Assembly: GCA_009837085.1 (NCBI GenBank)
Contig: VXUF01000029.1
Coordinates: 1-55,472, forward strand
DNA length: 55,472 nt
Source of the DNA: Holophagales bacterium
GTDB lineage: Bacteria; Acidobacteriota; Thermoanaerobaculia; Multivoradales; Multivoraceae
Direction of reading: 5' to 3'
This document shows positions 9,766 to 17,728 of this stretch, one piece after another. The notes under the pieces are model-generated. The model had not been told where the DNA came from. It saw only the letters and a list, made by a program, of their open reading frames with translations, and did not search any database. Made by a program: the position numbers and the translations under genes. The first letter of the stretch is position 1, and each line of letters starts with the position of its first letter.

Positions 9766-9771
9766 AGCCTA
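9766..9771 (-). promoter_or_regulatory. -10-like hexamer TAGGCT for argS, near-leaderless
   Basis: On the minus strand TAGGCT ends nine bases before the argS ATG (9756). No good Shine-Dalgarno sequence lies in the gap, so transcription would begin at or within a few bases of the start codon. No convincing -35 element is seen. This is inference from spacing alone. Confidence 0.4.
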
Positions 9772-9825
9772 CAGGAGCCCGCGGAACGGGTTGGGCCAGA
9801 ATACGAACGTGCGAGGATCGACGCC

Positions 9826-11622
9826 ATGACCAGACGCGAAGGGCCGCCGACCGTACCGGGCTCGGTGCTCGCTCGGCGGGTTCTCGTCCTGGCGCCCCAC
9901 TACGACGACGAGGTGCTCGGCTGCGGGGGGCTGCTCCTGCAGCTCGCCGCGGGCGGCGCGGAGATCGTTTGCGCCTTCCTGAGCGATGGTTCGGGAGGCG
10001 TCGAGGGGCCTCCGGAAGGGATGAGCGGCGGGGACTACTCGGCGCTGCGGCGGGCCGAGTCCGAAGCCGCCGCGGCCGCGCTCGGCATCGCCCGAGTGGA
10101 GCACGTGGGCTATCGCCGGGGCTTCCCGGACGGTGGCCTGGTCTCTTCGATGGGCGCACTGACCGGGCAGATCGAGGCATTGCTCGAGGCCGGCCGTCCG
10201 GACCTCGTCCTGGTGCCTTCGCCGCTCGAAGTCACCACGGACCACCAGGCCACCTTTCGCTCCCTGCACGAGGCTCTGATCGCCCGACGTCGGGGAGGGG
10301 CGGACGGGAGCGAACCTTCGGACGACTCGTCGCCCGGGGACCTGTTGCTCCGCGTGCTCTGCTACGAGGTGAACCATCCCTTCTATCCGGATCTGCTGGT
10401 CGACGTAACGGCCGAGGTCGAGGGGATCGCCGCGGCGATGGCGCACTACCGGAGCCAGCAGGAGCGCCACGACTACCTCGATTCGTGTCTCGGCCTGCGC
10501 CGCTTCCGCGCGCACAGCCTGCCGCGGGAGTCCGGGTCCGCCGAGGGCTATTGCCAGTTGAAGGCGAGCGACTTCACGACCCGGAGTCCGGCCCAGCTCA
10601 TCGCCCATCTGGGAGGGGTTCCGGCCCTGGTCGAGGTGGACTCGCCGCGCCGGGTTTCGATCGTGGTGAGAACGTACAACCGGCCGCGGCGCCTGGCCGA
10701 GGCGCTGCAGAGTCTGGCCCGGAGTACCTACCGGAACGTCGAGGCCGTGCTGGTCAACGACGGGGGCCGCCCGCCCGAGGCGCCCGAGGGCTTTCCCTTC
10801 CCGCTGGTGCGCGTCGAACACGAGTCCAACCGCGGGCGCGCGGCGGCGGCCCAGTCGGGCGTCGAGGCGGCGACGGGTGAGTGCATCGGCTTCCTGGACG
10901 ACGACGACCTGCTCGCGCCCGAGCACCTCGAATCGCTGACCTCGATGCTCCGCGGCGACGTCGACGTCGCCTACAGCGATGCGGCCGTGGTCACCTACGA
11001 ACCGACGGCGGCCGGTTACCGGGAGTCGAGCCGCGGTCTTCCCTACAGCAGGGACTTCGACCGCGGGATCCTGCTGCTGGACAACTACATTCCGTTTCAT
11101 ACGGTGCTGATGACCAGGGATGCCCTTGAGAAGGCCGGTCCCTTCGACCTGGGTTTGCCGGCCTTCGAAGACTGGGATCTGCTGATCCGGCTGTCGCGGT
11201 CGTCTCCGTTCGTCCACCTGGCGCGGACGACCTGCGAGTACCGGCACTTCCTGGGCGGCGCCGGCGGCGGTTCCTCCGGCGGCCACGCCCTGGGCGGAGC
11301 GGCGTCCGAGCGACACGACTTCGAGGCTCTGAAGGCACGCGTGCTGGCCAAGTACGCGGACGAACTCGACGCGGAGTCGCTGGCGGGCGCGGTGACCCGA
11401 ATGCGACGCGAAGCGGTGCTGGCCGCCGCGGCCGCACGGTCTATGTTGCGGAAGACGCAGGCCGAACTCGAACTCGTCCAGGCTTCGAATCGGGCGCGCG
11501 GGGCGGAGGTCGAGCGGCTCCACCTTCGGGAGCGCGATCTGATGGCGGAGATCGAGAAGATGAAGACAACCCGTGCCTGGCGGCTGCACGAAACCCTGCA
11601 ATCCTGGCGCGGTTCCGGGTGA
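9826..11622 (+). CDS. PIG-L family deacetylase fused to GT2 glycosyltransferase
   Basis: This is a two-enzyme fusion of 598 residues. Residues 18-240 form a PIG-L/LmbE zinc deacetylase with the metal motif PHYDDEVLGCGG (24-35) and the second metal-site histidine in TTDHQATF (about 140). Residues 277-480 form a GT-A glycosyltransferase with the opening VSIVVRTYNRPRRL, a DDDD metal motif (358-361) and a FEDWDLLIRL acceptor motif. Residues 530-590 look like a coiled coil ending in TRAWRLHETL, common in bacterial surface-glycan transferases. A likely role is deacetylating an N-acetylated sugar and adding a sugar during envelope glycan synthesis; substrates are unknown. It heads a glycosyltransferase operon divergent from argS. 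Confidence 0.85.
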   Translation: MTRREGPPTVPGSVLARRVLVLAPHYDDEVLGCGGLLLQLAAGGAEIVCAFLSDGSGGVEGPPEGMSGGDYSALRRAESEAAAAALGIARVEHVGYRRGFPDGGLVSSMGALTGQIEALLEAGRPDLVLVPSPLEVTTDHQATFRSLHEALIARRRGGADGSEPSDDSSPGDLLLRVLCYEVNHPFYPDLLVDVTAEVEGIAAAMAHYRSQQERHDYLDSCLGLRRFRAHSLPRESGSAEGYCQLKASDFTTRSPAQLIAHLGGVPALVEVDSPRRVSIVVRTYNRPRRLAEALQSLARSTYRNVEAVLVNDGGRPPEAPEGFPFPLVRVEHESNRGRAAAAQSGVEAATGECIGFLDDDDLLAPEHLESLTSMLRGDVDVAYSDAAVVTYEPTAAGYRESSRGLPYSRDFDRGILLLDNYIPFHTVLMTRDALEKAGPFDLGLPAFEDWDLLIRLSRSSPFVHLARTTCEYRHFLGGAGGGSSGGHALGGAASERHDFEALKARVLAKYADELDAESLAGAVTRMRREAVLAAAAARSMLRKTQAELELVQASNRARGAEVERLHLRERDLMAEIEKMKTTRAWRLHETLQSWRGSG

Positions 11623-11644
11623 GGGCGACGGCGGGAGGACGCCG

Positions 11645-12922
11645 GTGACGCGGGTCGGTCTGGTGTGCAGCGAAGCGCTCGGGGAGCGCGCTGCCGGCAT
11701 CGGCATCCGCTACCTGGAAATGGCGCGGCGGTTGCCGGGCTTCGGTTTCGAGGTTGCCCTGGTTTCGCCCTGGCGTTCCGGCGAACCGCCGGAGGTGCCG
11801 GCCGGTTCCGTCGAGGCTCGCCGGTTCGACTCCTTGCCGCTGCCGGAGCTGTTGAGGGACTGCGACGCCGCCGTCGCGCAGGGACAGTTGGCGAACGACG
11901 TGCTGCACCAGTTGCCCGATCTGCCGACCGTGATCGATCTCTACGACCCCTTCCTCGTCGAGAACCTGACTCATCTCTCGACCCTGGGGCTCGACCCCTA
12001 CCGGAACGATCACCGGAGCTGGATACACCAACTGTCCCGCGGCGACTTCTTCCTCTGTTCCTCCCCCGAGCAGCGGGCGTACTACCTTGGCTTCCTGACC
12101 GCGCTCGGACGGGTGAACCCGCATCGCTACCGGGACGACCCCTGTCTTTCCGGGCTGATCGCCGAGGCGCCGCTGGGCGTGCCGGATCCACTGCCCGAAC
12201 ATCGGCCGCTGCTGCCGCCGCGCGCGGACGGCGAGCGGCGCGTGCTGTTCGGCGGGTTGTACGACTGGTACGACCCTGAGCCGCTGCTCGAGGCGTTCGC
12301 CGCCCTGCCCGAGCCGAACGCGAGGCTTCTGTTCGTGCGGCAGCCGCCTGGCGCTCAGGCGCCTCAGCGCCTGCTGGCGAAGGTGGAGGCGCGCAGCCGG
12401 GAGGAAGATCCGCGTCGCATCGGCTTCCTCGACTGGGTGCCCTTCGAGCGCCGCTACGACCTGCTGCGGGACGTGGACGCGCTTGCGGCCTGCCACCGCC
12501 CCGGGCTGGAGACCGACCTGTCCCTCCGCACGCGGTTCCTCGACGCGCTCGTGGTCGGTTGCCCGGTGCTCACCACGGAGGGCGGAACCGTGCCGCGGCT
12601 GCTGCGGGAGTGGGACGCGGGCCTCGTCGTTCCCTGTGGGGATGTCGAGGCGCTCCGGGCCGGCCTTGCCGAGCTGGTCGCCGGCGGCGGGAGGGTCGAG
12701 GAGCGGGCGCGTCGGGGCCGGGAGCGGATTCTGCACGACTACTCCTGGGAGCGCACGCTGGCCCCGCTGGTGGCCTTCCTTTCGTCGCCGCGTAGCGACC
12801 CGACCAAGGCCGGGTTCGCCTTCCGGCCGGAGACGGCGGCGCCGGCCGACGAACCGGGTTTCCGCCTGCGGCGCTGGGTGCGGACGCGGCTGGCGGGCGC
12901 CCTCCCGGCGGGCCGGTCATGA
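11645..12922 (+). CDS. Glycosyltransferase, GT4-like (GT-B fold)
   Basis: The 425-residue product resembles GT-B glycosyltransferases. The N-terminal half opens with TRVGLVCSEALGERAAGIGIRY and has FEVALVSP, and the C-terminal Rossmann half has VLFGGLYDWYDPEPLLEAF, then GCPVLTTEGGTVPRLL and VPCGDVEALRAGLAEL, typical donor-binding elements. The GTG at 11645 is chosen because GGGAGGA lies a few bases upstream and the protein fold begins there; a frame open from 11573 would overlap the previous gene. The next gene starts inside its stop codon (ATGA). Donor and acceptor cannot be told; an envelope polysaccharide role is inferred from the neighbours. Confidence 0.8.
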   Translation: MTRVGLVCSEALGERAAGIGIRYLEMARRLPGFGFEVALVSPWRSGEPPEVPAGSVEARRFDSLPLPELLRDCDAAVAQGQLANDVLHQLPDLPTVIDLYDPFLVENLTHLSTLGLDPYRNDHRSWIHQLSRGDFFLCSSPEQRAYYLGFLTALGRVNPHRYRDDPCLSGLIAEAPLGVPDPLPEHRPLLPPRADGERRVLFGGLYDWYDPEPLLEAFAALPEPNARLLFVRQPPGAQAPQRLLAKVEARSREEDPRRIGFLDWVPFERRYDLLRDVDALAACHRPGLETDLSLRTRFLDALVVGCPVLTTEGGTVPRLLREWDAGLVVPCGDVEALRAGLAELVAGGGRVEERARRGRERILHDYSWERTLAPLVAFLSSPRSDPTKAGFAFRPETAAPADEPGFRLRRWVRTRLAGALPAGRS

Positions 12923-14205
12923 GCGACCGGGTCGACAGCGTCGCCATCCTGGTGGTGAGCTGGAATGGTCGGCGGCACCTGGAGACGCTGCTGCCGGCGC
13001 TCGAAGCGCAGCGCGACCCAGGCGCCACCGTGGGGATCAGGCTGTTCGACAACGGGTCGACGGACGGAACGGCGGCCTGGGTGCGTTCCGAGCACGCCGG
13101 GATCGATCTCGTCGTGCAACGGACGAACCTCGGTTTTTCCGCCGCGAACAATCGTCTCGCGGAGGCCAGTTCGGCCGACGCGCTGGTGCTGGTCAACAAC
13201 GACACGCGACCGCGGCCGGACTGGCTCGCCGAACTCGTCGCGGCGTTGCGGGAGGCACCTCCGGATGTGGCCGCGCTGTCCGGCTGCATCGTCGATTGGG
13301 ACGGGAAACGCCTGGACTTCGGGCGCGGCGTCATGGCCTTCGACGGCCACGCCTTCCAGCTCGACTACGGCCGCCGCCTGGAGGACGTGGAGACCCCGGC
13401 CGAAGGTGCTGAGCTGCTCTTCCCCTGCGGCGGCAACATGATCGTGCGCCGAGACGCCTTCCTTTCGGCCGGGGGCTTTGACGAGAGCTACTTCGCCTAC
13501 CTCGAGGACGTCGATCTCGGGTGGCGGTTCTGGTCGGGCGGCGAACGCGTACTGTCGGCGCCGCGGGCCGTTGTTCACCATCGCTCGAAGGCGACGAGCA
13601 ATCTGCTGGGCAACGCCAACCGGGGCCTGCTGTTCGAACGCAACGCCTACTTCACCGCCTTCAAGAACTACGACGCCGAGCTCTGGCCGCAACTGATGCC
13701 GGCAGTCCAGTTGACGCTGCTCGCCCGCACGCAGCACCTGCTCGCCCGCTGCAACCCGAACGGCGACGTGCTGGCGCAGGATCCCTTCCGCGCGGCTGTG
13801 GACGGAAGCGAGGCGGCCGCCAGCGCCGGCGGGGCTCCGCGGGGCCTGTGGCAGCGGGCACGCGACGTCGTTGCCTTGCGGACCCGGCTGAGAGGGCTCG
13901 CCCGGCGGTTGGGCGGCTTGCCCGCCGGTGCTCCGGCCGTCGTCGACGACCAGACCGTCGCTCAGGTGCGGGCGCTGTCGGCGATCGTCCGCGGTCTGGA
14001 CGGCGCCTCGGAACGGCGCCGGCTGGTGCAGGCGCGGCGTCGTCGGCCCGACCGCGAGATCCTGGAGCGTTTCCCGCTGTACGTGGTGCCGACCTATCCC
14101 GGCGACGAGCAGCTGTTCGCGAGCGAAGGCTTCCGATCCCTGTGGCCGGAGGATCTGGCTCCGGTTCGTCTGCGTCTGGACGACGTGATGGAGGTGGAGC
14201 GGTGA
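12919..14205 (+). CDS. Glycosyltransferase family 2 (rhamnosyltransferase-like)
   Basis: This 428-residue protein has a GT-A domain at residues 1-260. It begins with SVAILVVSWNGRRHLETLLPAL, carries the DNGSTDGTAAW donor motif, a VNNDTRPRPDW metal motif, and the GGFDESYFAYLEDVDLGWRF acceptor-site block. This arrangement is typical of WbbL-like rhamnosyltransferases, and an RfbD-type reductase for dTDP-rhamnose is encoded nearby (17725-18603). A C-terminal region of about 150 residues holds helical segments of unknown function. ATGA overlap with the preceding gene and GTGA overlap with the next show tight coupling. Rhamnose transfer is an inference only. Confidence 0.82.
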   Translation: MSDRVDSVAILVVSWNGRRHLETLLPALEAQRDPGATVGIRLFDNGSTDGTAAWVRSEHAGIDLVVQRTNLGFSAANNRLAEASSADALVLVNNDTRPRPDWLAELVAALREAPPDVAALSGCIVDWDGKRLDFGRGVMAFDGHAFQLDYGRRLEDVETPAEGAELLFPCGGNMIVRRDAFLSAGGFDESYFAYLEDVDLGWRFWSGGERVLSAPRAVVHHRSKATSNLLGNANRGLLFERNAYFTAFKNYDAELWPQLMPAVQLTLLARTQHLLARCNPNGDVLAQDPFRAAVDGSEAAASAGGAPRGLWQRARDVVALRTRLRGLARRLGGLPAGAPAVVDDQTVAQVRALSAIVRGLDGASERRRLVQARRRRPDREILERFPLYVVPTYPGDEQLFASEGFRSLWPEDLAPVRLRLDDVMEVER

Positions 14206-15182
14206 GCGCGTCACCGGACTGGAGCATCGTCATACCGACCTTCGACCGTCTGCCGGCGCTGAAGGAAGTGCTGGAGGCCGCCTGTGGCCAGGAGGGGCCC
14301 GCGTTCGAAGTCGTCGTGGTCAACGACGGCAGCACGGACGGCACCGCGGCCTGGCTCGACGAGTGCGCCTCTGCCGGAAACTGCGCTGAGCCGAAGTTGC
14401 GCGTGCTCCACCAGGAGAATCGGGGACCCGCGGTGGCTCGGAACCGCGGAGTGGCGGCGGCCCGCGGCCGCTGGGTGGCCTTCCTCGGGGACGACACTGT
14501 CCCCGCCCCGGGATGGCTGGCCGCGCACCATCGTGCCCAGGAGGAGCCACTGGCGCAGTCGGTTCGCGCGGAGGGCGGTTGTGTCGGCGTCATCGGACGC
14601 ACCGACTGGCACCAGCGCATGCGGCGCACGCGGTTTCTGGACTACATCAACGAGAACGGATTGCAGTTCGGTTTCGCCCTGATCGAGGACGAGGACGACG
14701 TGCCGTTCAACTTCTTCTACACGTCGAACCTCTCGATCGACCGCGAGGCGATGGCGGCGGAGCCCTTCGACCCGGCGTTTCCGTTCGCGGCCTGGGAGGA
14801 CGTTGAAGCCGGATACCGCCTGGCCGGGCGCGGCCTGCGCCTCCTGTATCGGCCCGAGGCTCGGGTCGCCCACGACCATCCGACCGGTCTCCAGCGGTTC
14901 GCGAAGCGGCAGTACCGCGCGGGGTACTCCGCGGTCGTCTTCTTCCGGCGGCATGAGCAGCTCGGCTCCTTCCTGGGGTTCCACGACGGCGAGCCGCCTC
15001 CGGCCGGCGGCGTTCGCGACCGGACCGTGCAGTGGCTCGAGGAGCGGTTGGCGCGGACGTTGCAGGGACTTCCGGTGAGACTGCCCCGGCTGTGGGAGAA
15101 AACGATGCGATATCACTATCTGGAAGGTCTGAGGAACGGCTGGTCCGATGGCGTCGGCCTGGATCGGGGAGGTGCATCGTGA
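14202..15182 (+). CDS. Glycosyltransferase family 2
   Basis: A 326-residue GT-A type glycosyltransferase. It opens with SIVIPTFDRLPALKEVLEA, has VVNDGSTDGTAAWLDE for the nucleotide-sugar site, a metal motif in AFLGDDTVPAPGW and the acceptor block FAAWEDVEAGYRLAGRG. The C-terminal 100 residues are basic and may contact membrane or lipid-linked acceptor. The GTG start at 14202 lies inside the previous stop codon (GTGA), and a longer upstream frame is only the shadow of that gene. Its own stop overlaps the PEGA-protein start. Specificity is unknown. Confidence 0.82.
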   Translation: MSASPDWSIVIPTFDRLPALKEVLEAACGQEGPAFEVVVVNDGSTDGTAAWLDECASAGNCAEPKLRVLHQENRGPAVARNRGVAAARGRWVAFLGDDTVPAPGWLAAHHRAQEEPLAQSVRAEGGCVGVIGRTDWHQRMRRTRFLDYINENGLQFGFALIEDEDDVPFNFFYTSNLSIDREAMAAEPFDPAFPFAAWEDVEAGYRLAGRGLRLLYRPEARVAHDHPTGLQRFAKRQYRAGYSAVVFFRRHEQLGSFLGFHDGEPPPAGGVRDRTVQWLEERLARTLQGLPVRLPRLWEKTMRYHYLEGLRNGWSDGVGLDRGGAS

Positions 15183-16102
15183 GTTCGAATGCGTGTGCGG
15201 CTCGGATGGCGCTGCCGTTGGCCGCCGTGCTGGGTCTGGGCCTGGCGGGCGGCGCGGAAGCGGCCAACCGCGGGCATGGCGGAACGCTTCCGGTGGCTCG
15301 AGCTCTCGCGGTTCAGGCGCCGGTGGCGGTCGCGGCCAGCGAACGGGGCCGCGGCGGTGACGGCGACCGCCGCAAGGGCCGCCGTTCCCGCGTCTACGTG
15401 CGGCCCTACTACGGGTCCTTCGGCTGGTACGGCGGCCTTGGTTCCTTCTGGCCCTATGCGTACTCGCCGCACTACTACGGTTACGGACCCTACGGCTGGG
15501 GTCCCGGCCCCGTCGGCTATGTGGGGGACGCGGGTGCGCTCGACATCAACACCCGGCCCAAGAAGGCCTCCGTCTACATCGACGGCGAGCTGGTCGGGCG
15601 AGTCGACGGCTTCGACGGCTTTCCGCGCTACCTCTGGTTGCGCGACGGCAGCTACCGGATCGCAATCTTCATGGAGGGCTACGAGACCCTGGAGCGCCAG
15701 ATCCGCGTGCAGCCGGGCGTGGTCATCCGGATCGACGAGGATCTCGTCCCAGGGACCGCGGAACGGCCTCGGCCCGCGCCGTCCAGGCCTGCCGCGGCGC
15801 CTCCGGCCCCTGAAGGCGAATCGTGGAGGGTCGAGAACCGCGGCCGTCCGATCGAGCAGGACCAGCGGCGGGACCCGGCCCGGCTGCAGGTCGAGGTCGA
15901 GCCTGCCGACGCCGTCGTCTACCTGGACGGCCGTCTACTGGGGAGCGGCTCGGAACTCGCGAGTCTCCACTCGGCTCTGATCGTGGATCCGGGCGCCCAC
16001 CGGCTCGAGGTGATTCGCCCCGGCTACGTAGCCGAGGTACGCGCCTTCGAGGCCACGCAGGGAGAAGACGTTGTCCTGCGCATCGTGCTTCGGGAGGACT
16101 GA
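15179..16102 (+). CDS. Secreted PEGA-domain protein with Tyr/Gly-rich segment
   Basis: The 307-residue product has a signal peptide (hydrophobic stretch at residues 10-27 ending AGGAEA). It is followed by a basic segment, a Tyr/Gly/Pro-rich low-complexity stretch (about residues 75-118), and two PEGA-like beta domains: one from about 120 with VYIDGELVGRVDGF, and one near 235 with VVYLDGRLLGSGSEL. PEGA domains occur in surface proteins and are thought to bind or cap envelope structures. Its start overlaps the stop of the last glycosyltransferase (GTGA), so it is co-translated with the polysaccharide genes. Its exact function is unknown. Confidence 0.78.
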   Translation: MSSNACAARMALPLAAVLGLGLAGGAEAANRGHGGTLPVARALAVQAPVAVAASERGRGGDGDRRKGRRSRVYVRPYYGSFGWYGGLGSFWPYAYSPHYYGYGPYGWGPGPVGYVGDAGALDINTRPKKASVYIDGELVGRVDGFDGFPRYLWLRDGSYRIAIFMEGYETLERQIRVQPGVVIRIDEDLVPGTAERPRPAPSRPAAAPPAPEGESWRVENRGRPIEQDQRRDPARLQVEVEPADAVVYLDGRLLGSGSELASLHSALIVDPGAHRLEVIRPGYVAEVRAFEATQGEDVVLRIVLRED

Positions 16103-16128
16103 CCTCTTCCTCGCGTCGACATAGAAAA

Positions 16129-16141
16129 GTAGCCATGCTAC
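16129..16141 (+). promoter_or_regulatory. Short inverted repeat GTAGC-CAT-GCTAC upstream of ogt
   Basis: A perfect 5-bp inverted repeat with a three-base centre ends one base before the ogt ATG (16143), in a small AT-richer patch (ATAGAAAAG) that stands out from the GC-rich surroundings. It could be an operator or a weak leader hairpin. A repeat this short can arise by chance. Confidence 0.25.
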
Positions 16142-16142
16142 C

Positions 16143-16721
16143 ATGACTTCCGTGGTGCATGAACTCGCGAGCCGTGCCGGGTCGCGCGCCGGTGCGCCCG
16201 CCTGGCCCGCGCCGCGCGCCGCCGAGCCGCTGCGAGTGCTGGTTGCCTCGCCGCTCGGTTCGCTTGGCCTCGAGTTCATCGGTCGGCTCATCACCCGGCT
16301 CGTCATCGCGCCGAAGGGCGCCGAGAAGGCGCTGTTCACTTCCCTGGGGTCGGTCGAGACGACCGACTTCGTCGACGAGGCCCTGGGCCGCCTGTCGGAG
16401 TACTTCGCCGGCGCGCGGCGAAACCTCGATCTGCCGTACGACCTCGATCGGACCGGGATCGATGCGCTGTCACGGCGCATCTTCGAGGAGACCGCCCGGA
16501 TTCCCTACGGGCATACGCGCACCTACCGCAATGTGGCCACCTCATCCGGCCAGGCGGGGGCCTACCGCCTGATCCGCTCCAGGTTGATGGCCAACCCGTT
16601 GCCGATACTCGTTCCGTGTCACCGGGTCGTGCCGCGGCGGAGCGGTCCCGGCTCCTACATCGGCGGCGAGAAGCGCAAGGCGCAACTGCTCGCACTGGAA
16701 CGCAAGCACGCCGAGGACTAG
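16143..16721 (+). CDS. ogt: Methylated-DNA-[protein]-cysteine S-methyltransferase
   Basis: This 192-residue suicide enzyme repairs O6-alkylguanine by moving the alkyl group to its own cysteine. The active-site motif PCHRVV places the acceptor cysteine at residue 159, preceded by the DNA-binding recognition region with IPYGHTRTYRNVA. The usual arginine-finger region (GxPRAxRAVG in most homologues) is altered to QAGAYRLIRSRLM. An N-terminal extension of about 28 residues, rich in Ala and Arg, precedes the fold. The short inverted repeat GTAGC-CAT-GCTAC (16129-16141) sits directly before the ATG. It follows the PEGA gene by 40 bases and may be transcribed separately. Confidence 0.9.
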   Translation: MTSVVHELASRAGSRAGAPAWPAPRAAEPLRVLVASPLGSLGLEFIGRLITRLVIAPKGAEKALFTSLGSVETTDFVDEALGRLSEYFAGARRNLDLPYDLDRTGIDALSRRIFEETARIPYGHTRTYRNVATSSGQAGAYRLIRSRLMANPLPILVPCHRVVPRRSGPGSYIGGEKRKAQLLALERKHAED

Positions 16722-17728
16722 CGCGGCAGAAGGCCCGGAAGCCGGCGCTTCGCGCCGGATGCCGGCGGGGACGCCGGCGCACCCGGTTTCTGCCGCGCCT
16801 CCGAACGGGCGAGCCTGCGTCGGGCGTCCTCCCAGATCGCTTCCAGAGCCTGATCGAAGCTGCGCTTCGGGCGCCATCCCAGGGCGCGCAAGCGGCTGGC
16901 GTCGCCGCACATGACAGGCACGTCCGCGGGTCTCATGCGGTCGGGATCCTGCCGGATCTCGACCTCCAGGCCGCTGATCCCGACGAGTTGCCTGAGTGCC
17001 GCCTCGAGTTCGATCGCTTCCCCCCGGGCGACGTTGTAGACGCTGCCCGGTTCACCGCGCTCAACGAGGAGCGCGTAGGCGCCGGCGCCGTCGTCGACAT
17101 GGACGAAGTCCCGGCGCGGGCTCAGGTTGCCGACGTAAAGCACGGGTTCCTCCCGACCGGCTTCGATCGCCGCTAGTTGGGCTGCGAACGAGGGAAGGGC
17201 GAAGTTGGCGCCCTGTCCGGGCCCGACCAGGTTGAAGGACCGGACCACGATTGCACCCAGGGGAAGGGTCAAACGTTCGACCGCGGCCTTCGTCAGGGCG
17301 TAGGGAGAGCCCGGGTCGAGGTCGCGGGCCTCGGGCACCGGCAGTGCCGCTTCCGGCACCGGTCCATAGACCTCGGCGCTCGAGGCGACGACCAGCCGGC
17401 ACGTTTCGGACAGGGTGCGCGCAGCGTAGGCGACGTGCTCGGAGCCCTCGACGTTGACCCGGTAGTAGTCGTCGATGCGCCGCCAGGAGTCCGCGACGTC
17501 GGACAGGCCGGCCAGGTGGACGACCGCATCTGGCGCCGCATCCCGGAAGACGCCCTCGACCGCGTCGCGATCGCGGATGTCGAGGGCGATGGGCTCGACG
17601 GGAGCTCGTGCGCCGCTGACCATTCCCGGGGCATGGCAGGCGATGACGGTGGCCCCCCGCGCCACCAGTCGCGGCACCAGGCGGCCGCCGACGAACCCCT
17701 CGGCGCCGGTGACGAGGACGCGCGTCAC
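16718..17728 (-). CDS. NAD-dependent epimerase/dehydratase, GDP-4-keto-6-deoxy-mannose reductase-like
   Basis: A 336-residue short-chain dehydrogenase of the extended type. It has the nucleotide loop GAEGFVGG (8-15), a catalytic SSAEVYG serine region (116-122) and the YALTK pair (Tyr143, Lys147). The closest family is GDP-4-dehydro-6-deoxy-D-mannose reductase (Rmd), which makes GDP-D-rhamnose; a different sugar nucleotide is possible. The GTG at 17728 overlaps the rfbD stop (GTGA). The last 20 or so residues (Pro, Ala, Gly and Arg rich) come from a hairpin repeat shared with the ftsZ-argS gap and are probably not part of the fold. Its 3' end overlaps the ogt stop by four bases. Confidence 0.78.
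   Translation of the reverse strand: MTRVLVTGAEGFVGGRLVPRLVARGATVIACHAPGMVSGARAPVEPIALDIRDRDAVEGVFRDAAPDAVVHLAGLSDVADSWRRIDDYYRVNVEGSEHVAYAARTLSETCRLVVASSAEVYGPVPEAALPVPEARDLDPGSPYALTKAAVERLTLPLGAIVVRSFNLVGPGQGANFALPSFAAQLAAIEAGREEPVLYVGNLSPRRDFVHVDDGAGAYALLVERGEPGSVYNVARGEAIELEAALRQLVGISGLEVEIRQDPDRMRPADVPVMCGDASRLRALGWRPKRSFDQALEAIWEDARRRLARSEARQKPGAPASPPASGAKRRLPGLLPR
16741..16784. repeat. GC-rich hairpin repeat (copy 2) inside the 3' end of the epimerase gene
   Basis: Two hairpins lie here: CCGGCGC-TTC-GCGCCGG (16742-16758) and GCCGGCG-GGGA-CGCCGGC (16761-16778). Read on the minus strand, 16784-16761 matches 7743-7766 with one mismatch in 24. The element lies where ogt and the epimerase gene converge, but it falls within the coding sequence of the epimerase, whose last residues it encodes. 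It probably acts as a terminator for ogt. Confidence 0.6.

Noticed and set aside
9769-11706. 645-residue minus-strand frame opposite the PIG-L/GT2 gene
   Set aside because: Same length as argS by coincidence, but the translation has no domain motif and is antisense to clear enzyme domains.
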